Origin: Lepidodermella squamata
Lineage: Eukaryota; Gastrotricha
Length of the DNA stretch: 64,000 nucleotides
Assembly (NCBI GenBank): GCA_047495785.1
Contig: JBLDXI010000017.1
Location: forward strand, 2,852,001-2,916,000
Reading direction: 5' to 3'
In this document: positions 51,401 through 62,009 of the stretch, piece by piece
Layout: every line of letters starts with the position of its first letter
Numbering within the stretch: the first letter of the stretch is position 1
Made by a program: the position numbers and the translations under genes
Notes under the pieces: model-generated
What the model saw: the letters and a program-made list of their open reading frames with translations, nothing else
Database searches by the model: none
What the model was told of the DNA's origin: nothing

Positions 51401-52666
51401 AACAGATTTTTGACTGATTTTGCGCGCGTACTATTCGTTGAAACTGGCAATGGATTCATTCCAACCCGAATATTGAAATTATTAGAAAAATTTATAATTC
51501 GCATTTATATGATCTTGGGTAGCGATATATGGTTAGAAACTCAATTAAAATTAAACTAGCTGGTAAATTGCAGTTCTGCTGTCAAAAAGAGTCATTGCTG
51601 TCAGAAAACGATGCTTCTGACAAAAACAGGAATTAGCTGACAAAACGCAAAAATTAGCTGACGAAACTAGATTAACTCGCTAAAAGTAAGACCCTTATAA
51701 ATTTCGATATTAAAACTAATAAATTCTTAGAAAATTCTTAGAAAGATAATTTTTGAAAAATCTGTATTCCAATAACGTTGTATTTGGGAAGATTTACTTA
51801 TGGACAAAATTACTTCGATGCTTAAATTTTGAAGTTTTGCGTCTGTTTTGAACCTGTTTTATCAATTTTCGAAATCTTAACTTTTCACGCCTAGTTTTTG
51901 ATAGCAAGGTGCAAGGTTATTAACTGGGTTTATTTTATTTCAGACATTCCGGCGGCATTTCGTGGATGCTGGCTATGCAATTAAGAGCTCGTCTCTCACC
52001 GTCGTAGAGTTCGGCCTGTTGTGCGCCCTGATCTTCTTCAACACGAGCATACCCGGTCTGAAAGACGTGACCAAAGTTGAAACTGTACGCCTGGAACTCA
52101 GCCACGCCGCCGAGGCGTTCGTCTACGGCAACTTCGGCAACGAAGCGCTCGATGCAAGCCCGTCGAAGCCGGACAGCCCCCCATCGCCCGTTCAAGACAA
52201 CTCGCCCCTGGCCGCTGCGTTCGGGGCAGCCGGCGCGTCGGCCTCGAACTGGCCGCCGAATATGAACATGTCGACGGCGTCGAACCGGATCAGCAATTTC
52301 CGGTCACTCGTGTCGTACTTTCGCAATTTGAACCTGTTCGCGTCGTGGCTGCGCGGGCTCACCCTGCAGGTGCACCCGTACCTGGTCGAGTGCTCCGGGC
52401 AGGTTTTCCGTGAAATGCACACGCAAATGGAGCACAACCTGCGGCAACACGCCATGATGGATGAAGCTAATAAAATGAAAGGCGTAGCTGCGTCGAGCAG
52501 CGAGACCTTACTCGACCACGAGTCAATGCCATCGACCAGCAGCCGGCCCCCGCCGCTGGTATCGTCCCCGCCGCCCAGCAACATCCCGCCCGGTTACCAC
52601 CACATCCCGAGTCGGTTGTCGACGAAACCGGGCGACCAGCCCCCATCTTGGGCTCACAAACATTGA
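48429..52666 (+). CDS. Nuclear receptor C with near-canonical DNA-binding domain
   Basis: Exons 48429-48477, 48530-50046 and 51944-52666 join into 762 aa. Both zinc fingers are intact: CAPCEVCGSASSGFHFG then LACEGCKGFYRRAVKF (P-box EGCKG), and YKCLTGQNDCEVSIKSRKC then QKCRYTKCVEAGM, with a 6-residue D-box. The extension SRTGRPTKVR marks it as a paralogue of A and B. A coiled, basic hinge (KQQLDKLREENKLL, KIAKKIAKAQKSK) leads to a ligand-binding domain with FIKSLPGFTHIDLHDRILL, LLYAQLSLDFD, LTVVEFGLLCALIFFNTSIP and AF-2-like VFREMH. The last intron falls at the same position as in A and B but is 1.9 kb and contains an inverted-repeat element. The first intron interrupts the same Gly codon as in receptor B. 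Confidence 0.9.
50801..50930 (+). repeat. Left terminal inverted repeat arm
   Basis: About 130 bp; pairs with the reverse complement of 51542-51664 with few mismatches. Contains three GTCAGCTAATT-type words and two CTGACAG words. Confidence 0.7.
51235..51415 (+). pseudogene. Decayed nuclear-receptor zinc-finger fragment inside the inverted-repeat element
   Basis: At about 51239 one frame reads RFYRRVKLLS, like the GFYRRAVKF that follows the P-box in receptor C. About 110 nt later another frame reads ICAVMSRRKCQKCGFNRF, matching the second-finger pattern C-x7/8-C-QK-C-x-F-x-R of receptors A-C. The last Cys of the pattern is replaced by Phe, and stops and a frame change separate the halves, so it is not a working domain. 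It could be a captured or duplicated receptor fragment. The match is short but very specific and lies within a receptor gene. Confidence 0.42.
51542..51664 (-). repeat. Right terminal inverted repeat arm
   Basis: Inverted copy of the left arm. The most conserved core is TCAAAAAGAGTCATTGCTGT and the following CAGAAA...TTCTGACAAAAACAGG. Confidence 0.7.
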
Positions 52667-55270
52667 ACCGAAAAAAATGACTATTTTCGTGTTTGTGAAC
52701 TCATTAAAATATCTCTAGGCTGTGTATAAAACGATGTAGATCGAAGTCTGCCCGGTGCGATATGACTGAACTCTGCATAGATAGATCGTAAGACAAGGCG
52801 GACGATAAACTCATTAACTTGCCGGCATTCTAATTTTAGCTGCGGTGGTATTGGTACCTGTTGTTGTTGACATTTACGAGAGCGTTATATTTTTCTTTGA
52901 GAAAACTTGCAATTTTTGCTATCAAACTGCTTCGTCGTCTGTTATCCAAAAGTGTTCGTGGAAATTCGGGTCGTTTTTTGGCAGAACTTATTTCTCTCAC
53001 GTGTATTTATTCTTCTCCATTTCCGAATGATTCGCAACTCTCAACTCGGTATTAGATTCTAGCGTCGTCTCTAGTTATCGTCTCCTTAGCAGCAAGGTCT
53101 CTTTCTGCAGTACATATTCAACTCTAAAATTCTGGTTTGATTCAAAATTGATGAAATTTCCTATTTTTTACTGTGAACTTGAACGGTTGTTACATCAACT
53201 CACCCATATCACTTCACGTTTTTATGGTATGTTATATATTCTTCGGTTGAAAATTGCTGATATCGATGAACTTAATTTGCAAAATTTACGTTCTGCTTGT
53301 TGGTACGTCTAAAATATGGAGAAGCAATTTCCCTCACCATCAAATGCTGCTTTTCATCAACGGTTTGTTTTCGCTTCGCGTTCGAATCGAAAACGGATCT
53401 TTGTGAAGTGACTTTATTTCACGAATTTTTTGCTGTTTCGTTCATTGAACCAGAGACGTAAATCGCTACTGTATACTCTGAAGGAACTCTTTATCCTGTA
53501 TATAAAAGAAAGAATATATGCTATTTTTCTGAAAGTTAAACCCATGCGGTCGGCGCGAGAATATGATGATGGTTTATAAATTTTCTGAAAAAAAAATAAA
53601 TTCTATTTTGAGGAATTAAAAAAACAGGTCTTTTTCTAGCTCTTGTCCCTTGGCAAATCAGCTGCATCTTGATTATAAGTGATATTGGAGAGAGACACGT
53701 GTGAAAATTTCTCAACAGTCACCTTATTTGCTTAAATACAGGAAAGTAAGAAAACAGCAACAAAAACAACGTTGGATCGCGGAAAAACAGAGACTATATT
53801 TTATAAGCCCAGTTTTTACATAAAATTGTTTTGCGCCGCAAAGTCGCGTTATCCTCAGGTAGTTGGTCTTTTTGCGTCTACAAGTAGTAAGAGATATATA
53901 CGCTTGCCGAGTTTAATAAAACAACATCGTTAACGGCTATTTGTCTTAGCGTTTATTTGCCGCTCGTGCGCTCAGAAACCTGACTGCTGGAACCGACAGA
54001 TGATGGCGATAATTGCCGCTGGCGTTGGAATAACTTTCGTTTGGCAGGAATATATGATGTAAAACAAGAAGCCTTTTTGGCAAAACGAAACAAAAATATT
54101 AGTCGTGGTTAAGACGATGTTGTTATTACGCCACGGTAATGCGCTTTATTCGCCAAAAAGTTTCCCCGCAGTCGTCGTCTCGCTTCACGAGCCGTTGTAC
54201 GTTTTTACGACGCCGATTGTTGTACTAAACATGTTTGTACTTCTGCTGCTGATGATGATGATATACAGCAAGGTATACATCTAAACCAAGATAAAACTAA
54301 TAAAATACACAATATATATTCGACTCGAGATGGCTGCTGTGCGCTGTGTGCCGCGTGTATCAAGGCGTCGCGCTGGCCACCAGGGCTGCTTTCAGGAAAC
54401 AACGATTGTTTTTCGTGGTTTGACTCAGCGGCCGCGAGTGTTTAATGCATTGTTATTCGTATCATTACTTATTGCCTGTGATGCGCTGCTTGCGATGATG
54501 ACAAAACGGCAGCCGCAAGTGTGAACACAGAATTATTGGCACTCGAAAGCGGCGCGCTCATCTTCTGGCGTCGCCGCAAATAACTGAAAATTCCCGCTCA
54601 TATACCCTTTTATGTATATTCCATTTACTAATAAACCCTATCAAAGCTATCGCCATCATCAACGCGACACCTTTAGTATGGCTATCGATATCTTCGGCTG
54701 CGAGTGCAATACCGAGAACTAGGTCGTTTTTTCACATTTATTGTTTTTTTTTTATAAATCGAGACTGCTGACCAGTTGCTATTTTGCACTTTAATTGCAG
54801 TGCTCGATGGGAAAAGAGATAAATTTCTATTGCCGGATATTAATAATTTTTGCGTGTGAAAGCCCTTGTTCTGTGCGCTTGTTGTTTTTTCGGTATGGCA
54901 GCCGAGAGTAATTTGCACCTGCATTACATATTAAGGCCGTGTGCCTAGGTGCGAGAAGTGCGATAAATAATCCCTGATGTAACAATATTTAAAATATATT
55001 AGCAAAATTAAGAATTTGCCGCTATAGTATCTTTTATCGCCACCCTAAATAGGATAAACAAAAAACATGTGGTCTACTGTAATAGCCGCTCGAATTATAT
55101 GCGCATCGAGGCTATTATTAACGCGCGCGTGTTATCATATCATCGTTATATGAGCGCATTTTTTCGAATCAAAGGTTTTCACCATCACAATAGCCACCGC
55201 AACACCTCATTTGTATGCTACCCGGCTATAGATGAGGTGTCGAATTAGCTAGCCAACGCATCAATGCTCC

Positions 55271-55290
55271 GATGATGATGATGATGATGA
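55271..55290. repeat. (GAT)n microsatellite
   Basis: Pure GAT/ATG trinucleotide run of about six to seven units in intergenic DNA. Confidence 0.85.
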
Positions 55291-55696
55291 GTATAATGAG
55301 ATGTTTTTTGCTGTTTTGTTGTTTGAAAATTTCAAGTCTCGTGAGCGGTGAAAAGGTGAAATTTAATTTTTTGCCTGTGTTTGTTTGCGTGTTGTTATTC
55401 TATTATTTTTATATATGCTCAACCTCTTGAAATTCGTGAAAAATATACACACATTCCCGTATAAGACTCAAAGAAAGTTATTTTTGTCGCGCTCTCCAAT
55501 TGCGGTGAGCGGTGTGACATGCAATCTTGTTAAGACAAACATCCTCACGGCCAAGTCTTATCTGTTTCTTTGCTATACAGGAAATCGCATTATACATGTT
55601 TCATTAGTTTCGGGTCAGTAATTCGCTCGCACCGCAACCTGTGCGGTGGTGGTGAGTTACAGATTCCAGCGTAAAAACTTGTCGATGTCGCAATGC

Positions 55697-55712
55697 GTGT
55701 GTGTGTGTGTGT
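55697..55712. repeat. (GT)n microsatellite
   Basis: Perfect GT dinucleotide run of about eight units in intergenic DNA. Confidence 0.85.
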
Positions 55713-57778
55713 AGCTGAACTCGCGTCGCACCAGAGCCGCATGTTTTGCGGGAATTATTGCGCGATGATGAGCGAAAACTTGGTTCCATCAACCGTTAAT
55801 TCAACGCGCATCATCTTAACTAGGGAACCGAAATTCATAATCTCGGCGTGTATGTTTTATTTCGCAACGAGCGCGCGGAACGTGACCCGGCCACTGCCTG
55901 GTTCAAGAAATCGACTGGCTGGCGCCTTTTTCAGCCGCTAGCTCCAGCTAAAAGCTGGTACGCGCGGGTCATGCATGAGTTTGCAAAGAGCTTTTCGCAC
56001 TGAAAATTTTATTACACCTCACGCCAGCAACAACATTAGTGTTATTATTAAGAAAAATTTATTACCCACTCCAGACTGATGCAGCTGTGTTTTATACATC
56101 GCCAGTCATTATTTATGCAAACCACCTTGTTCTGCGGCTGTCGTCAACACTTCTTGGCGACTCGGTGTGATCTTAGTACCCCTAGTCCGGGTTCATCATA
56201 TTATCGTGGCGCTGTTCACTTATTTCGCCGCTGCTGCTCACATTTTGTAGCAGCGGGCGACGCGAAATCACACGGCTGGGCATCAATTTCCTGGAGCTTT
56301 TATTGCTTTATTTGACAACCGTGATCGGCTTGCGGTCAACTGCCGGGCATGTGAGCGCGGCCGTTTGTCGCCATCCTCATCATTGAAATCACTTGAAGGG
56401 CGCGAAGTCGCATTGCGCAAGGCGCCAACAAACCAGCTGAGGTGTGAGGAGAAGCCTTGTTGCCCACTCCACAGTGTGTTGCTATGCGCAAGTGCCAGAT
56501 CGATGGCAACACCCGCGTATAGGCCGCAGGGCAGATGGCAACCATTAGCGCAGACAAGGCGACTTCTTAAGGCAGACAGTAATACACCACTCAGACTTGT
56601 CTCATCATGTAATATTATTGTTGTTTGGTCTTATTAAATATGTGTGTCAAATGTAGTTATAACTAGCCGCGCCTGATTCTATCTATACGATGATGGCCGC
56701 GATACACTTCTCGCACGAGGCCTCACTTGCTTCAATCGTAATAAATAATTTTATTATTGACGTCTTAATAAACGCTTAGGGCCGACCCAGCGTTAGGCTT
56801 AAATTATTTCGCTATAACAAATCTACTGCACTTGTTTGATTTTGTGTTCGATGTTTATTTCTCGTAGGATTTTTGACCAGAGTTGCGTTTGACTTTTTTC
56901 CCGATGAAGTCACGTTTGACATGATCTCATCAGCGCGTGCGGTGAGACGCGCCGCCGCAACCTCGGCTGATCACTTCGTTAGAGGAGGCTAGTTGGCCGG
57001 CGCCTTTGTCGCGCCGCGGCGACGGCGTCTCACTTGGCGCGTTCGCTATATAGCTCATCCGCCCGAGTATACGTATAGCACGGCGCCGAAATTGAATTGC
57101 GAATTTCACGCGCTCTTACAATATATATAACGCTGATAATAGCGCATGTATTTACAATAACATACAGAACGACTATATGTTATTGCCATTATTATTAGCA
57201 GCAACCTATAACAAACCTCGCCGGCTCTCATCTCGTGCTGTGTTCTTTCAGCTTCATGGCCGGCGAACACGCACACATTTGATTAAGCGGACACGCGCAA
57301 CGGCTCGTTTTCAATAGACACTTCGCCAGGGATTCGATGGCGAGGAAAAATTCCCGTCCCTTGGCGCGTCGCGCCTGTTCGTTGTTTTACTAAAACATCA
57401 TCGTGTTATGTATTTTGTCGATTTTGTAAAAATCGCCGCCGTCAACAACACCAACAGTGGCAACAGCGTGCCCGGCCAAGCGGCGAGTTTTTCATCTACA
57501 TAAAACGCGCTCAGCACGCGCGAAATCTGATACATACTTATTATCAGCAACAGCATCACGGTCGAGCTGCCGATGATATTTGTGCGGATGATTATTGAGA
57601 TGGCCGTGATTTGTTGTTTGTTTGCTGACTAAAACAAATTTCTTACGTTCTTCTTCTTCTTCGTTTTCGGCCCCCCGCGAAATTTCAATAACGTTAAAAC
57701 ATGCGCGCGATGCAAGGCGGCGCACTTTCAACCGACTAATTTTCTTATTAGCCAGATTTTATTATTTATTTTTCTGCG

Positions 57779-57835
57779 GCCGCGCAATTCAATTTGCGCG
57801 TGTGCGCGCAATTCAATTTGCGCGTGTGCGCACAA
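57779..57835. repeat. Palindromic tandem repeat
   Basis: Two consecutive copies of a roughly 26-bp unit, each containing CGCAATTCAATTTGCG, an imperfect palindrome, separated by CGTGTG, followed by a partial third copy (CGCACAATT). Each unit could form a hairpin or bind a dimeric factor. Confidence 0.6.
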
Positions 57836-58161
57836 TTTTTTACTGTGCGCGACTTTTCTGCCTCGGTGATTTCGCCAGCAGCACACCCACCATCGTCACC
57901 GTGCGTTGGGTAAATAAAATAACTGGATGGCAAGGCGACCGATGAACAACAACAAATCTTCTCCATTTCCTAATTTTCACTGGTCATCGCCACGCCGCCA
58001 GAAGCGCGCGTGGACACTTCGCACTTGTTGTTATTTTTTGATAAATAATTATATATATTTTTTCATCATCAATATATAGGCGAATTTTTGTTTTGATTTA
58101 CGACGGCGAAGCGCGTTGACATATCGCGAGGAACGAAATAATGAACTAATCAAGAACCATC

Positions 58162-60956
58162 ATGTCGACGAGCTGTGATCTCGTAATTCCTGTTGGCCTT
58201 CTGTTGTCCTTGTTGCTGGCTGTTGTTCGGGGCGCGGCTCCAATTAACGGGCCCTCCGATGCGTCCTTGTTATCACCTGGGGCGTCAGGCGCTAATAAAG
58301 ACAACGTCGCAGCAGCTACGCCGGCCATGCCCGAATGCGAGCCGTAAGTTCGACGAACAATTGACTACTAATTCCGAGTGATTTTGGCCAATTATCTTCC
58401 GTTTACACAGGTATTACATAGCTGGCGTCTATACAGCCGTATGCATGAGACGCAGATTGGCTCACGTACCACGCAACCTCATGACATCCATTCAAGTAAT
58501 GGACGCCAGTAATAACGAATTAGCCGCGCTTCGCGACGGCGAATTTCGGACTTATCCGTGGCTTAAGGAAATCTACCTCCAAGACAACAAGTACAATTAT
58601 TTATTATTTTGGATTATAAAACGCTAATGATGATTGTAACAATAATAATAATAGGATTCGACACATCGGGCGCAACGCCTTCGCCAATCTTAGCCGTCTG
58701 CATACGTTGGTGCTAACCTCAAATGACCTGTCGCAAATCGATGGCGACGTGTTCCGGCCGCTGACGTCATTGCGCGTGCTGCGGCTGAGCAACAACCCAC
58801 TGAGGGTGCTGAGACGTGATACCTTTAAATATCTGCGAAATCTAGTCGAACTGCGCCTCGAGTCGTGCCTGCTCACTAAAATTGAACCTGGTACTCTGCG
58901 GCCGTTCATCGGAAGCCTCGAAATTCTGAGCGTCGCATATAATCAAGTAAAAATTATAGAATATAATGAAAATGAAAAGAAATTAAAAAATTTAAGGAGG
59001 CATTTTTAACTTATGCTTATTTTTCCAGCTTACGATATTCACCGCTGATGTAACGCTGCCATCTTCTACAACCACGAATTCGGGAGTTGCGCTGAAAGAA
59101 ATTCATCTCTACGGCAATCCTTGGCACTGCAATTGCCAGATGCGGCTGTTACGGCTGTTGTTGAGCGAAAGCCCTGACGTGACTTTCAATTTTGGAAGTG
59201 ACCTCAAAACACCTACGTGCTACACTCCAGCGAGTCTATCCGGCCAAATGTGGTCGCGAATTCCGCCTGACCGTTTCGGCTGTGAACCCGTCGTCACTGG
59301 CGCAAATATGCCAGCCCTACCTCAAACTGGCTCAAACATAACCCTTCTGTGCTCATTTGCCGCCGATCCTTCGCCATCATTTAGATGGTTTAAGGACGGC
59401 ATTCCGGTTTCTGATGTTGAAACCGCAACTGAGCCAACAAACGCTCTGTCGAATATTTTCCGAGGCCGAGTTCGGCAGAAGGATCGAAAACTATCCGCTC
59501 ACAATTTTACCTCACGCCTAGATCTTCTTGATGTAACAAGCGAATGTGAGTTTCCCCACGACTTTTCAACAGAAACCTATGAAAATTATTTCTTTTAGTT
59601 TCTGGAATTTATGAATGCGTGGCTGAGAATACGGCTGGATTGTCGAGATCCAAGTTCCAAATCAGAGTGCGCAATGCCGATGGTCGCATTGAACCTATGC
59701 CAATTAACGATGCCGAGATCAGCGCTGGCCTGCTGACCTCTCTCGTCGCAAATGAAGCGAACCGATCGCCGGCAACTCGGCTAATAATTGTCGCCGGTGT
59801 GGTCGGAACTGTCGTCATTATATTCCTTTTAACTGCCATGGCCGTTTATTTCTGCTTCTGCCGGCGCCGCTCGCAAAAAGAGAGCAGTGCAGTTGCGATT
59901 TTGCGAAAAATCGAAGCGAAACGGTTAGCGCTGAGTTCAAACCACGAGGCGACGTTGAGCATGAGGAAGAATATCCTATCCAACAGTTCGTCGATCCATT
60001 CGCATATTCGTAATTCACACCTGGACGGCAGTAGTGAAGACCACGTGAAACTGACTGAAGTTTACCCATCGCATCTAGCGGCTAATTCGCCGAGTTCGGA
60101 AGAAAGCAGCGGGGCGTGCGGTGGTAAGCGGGAAAGTTCCAACTCGACCGTTGTAACTAACGACCGATCTAACAAATCGAGCCCGGACAACAGTACGTCC
60201 GGGCATCGGGTCGAGCACCTTAGCGATGAATTGGACGAAGCTCTAGCTGTCGTCACGCCGCTGTGCTACTACGGCGGGGCTGAGCCGAGTGGGAAAAGTA
60301 CTGATAGTGGCAATAACAGTGGCGATAGTCCGCAGCAAGATCACGAGCCGACGATTCAAGATCTAGCTATGGCTCAATCTGCAGCATTCAAAACCTACAG
60401 CGAGTATCTTAGCCTGACCCTACCGAAAATGGTCCATTCACCGCGAGGCTATACAGGTGGCGCGAATACAATACGGCCAGAGCGGGGTGGCGGGCTGCTT
60501 CAAGCCACCCTATGCCGGCAATTGCCTATTCTAAGCGCGTACGGCTACGTCGAACAGGTCGAGCCGCAAAAACCGAGTCATCCTCCGAAAGTTTCGCTCA
60601 ATGACCTCAGCGACCTTGATTTGAGCGACATCGACAGCGCCTCTCAAGTCGGAGGTATGATGCTTTCTCAGGAGCATGCCCGCCTCGCCTTGGCCTACCA
60701 ACAACAGCAGCAGCAACTGCAGAATGGAAGGCGGCAGCAGCGCTATGCCGGCGATTTGCATCACTCGGTTTTCCTCCCAGCGCCGATGACCTTTTCGTCA
60801 AATGGCGGCGGCGGCGGTGGTGTTATGTCAAAGTCAACCCAGCACCAGCCGCAACTTCACCAGCTCGGTACCAATGGCAATCTTGTACATTTTTTAGATG
60901 AACCTGCGCCTAAAATTGGTGGCGCCGGCGCTTCGTCCGCTGATACTTCCGTATGA
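58162..60956 (+). CDS. Kekkon-like LRR-Ig single-pass membrane protein
   Basis: Five exons (58162-58343, 58411-58590, 58655-58946, 59029-59545, 59599-60956) join in phase into 842 aa. A signal peptide (VIPVGLLLSLLLAVVRG) is followed by about five leucine-rich repeats (for example NLSRLHTLVLTSNDLSQID, LRVLRLSNNPLRVL), a C-terminal LRR cap (NPWHCNCQMRLLRLL ... CYTPASL), one Ig domain (NITLLCSFAADPSPSFRWFK ... GIYECVAEN), and a membrane helix near residues 450-475 (IIVAGVVGTVVIIFLLTAMAVYF) with basic stop-transfer CRRR. The 370-residue cytoplasmic tail is Ser/Gln/Gly-rich with no kinase. LRR-Ig-TM architecture resembles Kekkon and related cell-surface modulators of receptor signalling or neuronal adhesion; exact orthology is unknown. 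Confidence 0.87.
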
Positions 60957-62009
60957 CAACGCGGAATTTGTACATTTTCCTATCATTTTTTGGTATTATC
61001 ATGTAAAACGCAAATCAAGAAATTCCACTATAGGTACAACATATGTTTTAATTGTTTTGTGCGATGATAAGAAATAACGATGATCGCGTTTTTATAAAAT
61101 GTGTGCCGGTTTTTCTCGCGCCACTTTTCGACGATCATGATTGTTGCTGATTGATGATTGAAAGTATTGATATCAGTGTGCTCTGGCGTTCTATAATTTA
61201 TTGCGTAGCCGTTTTATTGCTTTATATTGTTTATCGAGGCCGTTTTGAGAAACCAGAGAGAGGACGACGTTTCATGATTTATGCGCATTTTTTCTCACAA
61301 ATGTTGGCTACATTTCCATACTTTGATCAGCAGCTATTTGTTTTTGCTGTCATGAGTATATTTCGATGAAAGAGAAAGTTTGAAAATTGAAATAAAAATT
61401 GAAAATATTGTGCAACAATTGTTTTGTAAAAAGTGTTTTTCCGGCCGTGCACCGGGTAAAACCCGCCCCAATTTTTTATACACACGCATTTGCAGCAGAT
61501 TTGGTAGCAGGAAATTTCCAAACGAAGTATTAGCCTTAATTGTTCAACTTTTTTGCATTCTTTTTAGGTTTTGGTATAAGCCATTTTTTCAGGGCAAAGC
61601 CTGTGGGAATTGTAAAAATTTCCACGGCATAACACTTCACGATCATGAGCGCGGATGATTGTAATGGATGCGCTGGATTAACATGACCCGATGGGCAACT
61701 GTTTTGAAGGCGTGTTTAGCGCTCATTTTTTTGTAAATAAATAGATTATGAATGAAAAATGGAAATTTTTTCAACACCAGCAAGCCTCTATTTATACCGC
61801 AAATTAGCGCGCGGGAATAACTATGGACTCACATCGCAGCTGTTAACATCCGATGTATATTGCCAGCTATACTTTAAAAAAAACAAAAACGATGTAATGC
61901 ACTGATGTTGACTGACGATAGCCCGCGCGCGAAAGCCTATCGAAACGTGGCGCGCCATGATTCCTGTTTCGCCTAAGGTCCATATGCGTTTTAATTGCTT
62001 TGGAGAAAA
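60957..62009. other. Intergenic spacer before the ligand-gated channel
   Basis: About 1.05 kb, AT-rich, holding the 3' untranslated region of the LRR-Ig gene and the channel's upstream region. No motif or RNA gene recognised. Confidence 0.5.

Larger units (their letters stand above)
50788..51676. mobile_element. Non-autonomous element with long terminal inverted repeats in the receptor C intron
   Basis: A left arm (about 50801-50930) is repeated in inverted orientation at about 51542-51664; shared blocks include GTCAGCTAATTCCTGTTTTT, GTCAGAAG and CTGACAGCAATGACTCTTTT. Both arms are themselves built of repeated TGTCAGCTAATT-like words. The 10-bp word TCGCTAAAAG occurs directly outside both arms (50778-50787 and 51677-51686), as a target-site duplication would. 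The interior (about 610 bp) encodes no transposase that I recognise. Long inverted repeats plus a 9-11-bp duplication resemble Mutator-like elements; that class assignment is an inference. Confidence 0.65.
52667..58161. other. Large intergenic region between receptor C and the LRR-Ig gene
   Basis: About 5.5 kb without a recognised gene. It includes a (GAT)n run at 55271-55290, a (GT)n run at about 55697-55712 and a short palindromic tandem repeat at 57779-57835. GC content rises towards 57000-58000. Open frames such as 56365-56637 show no motif. Probably regulatory and leader sequence of the flanking genes. Confidence 0.45.
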
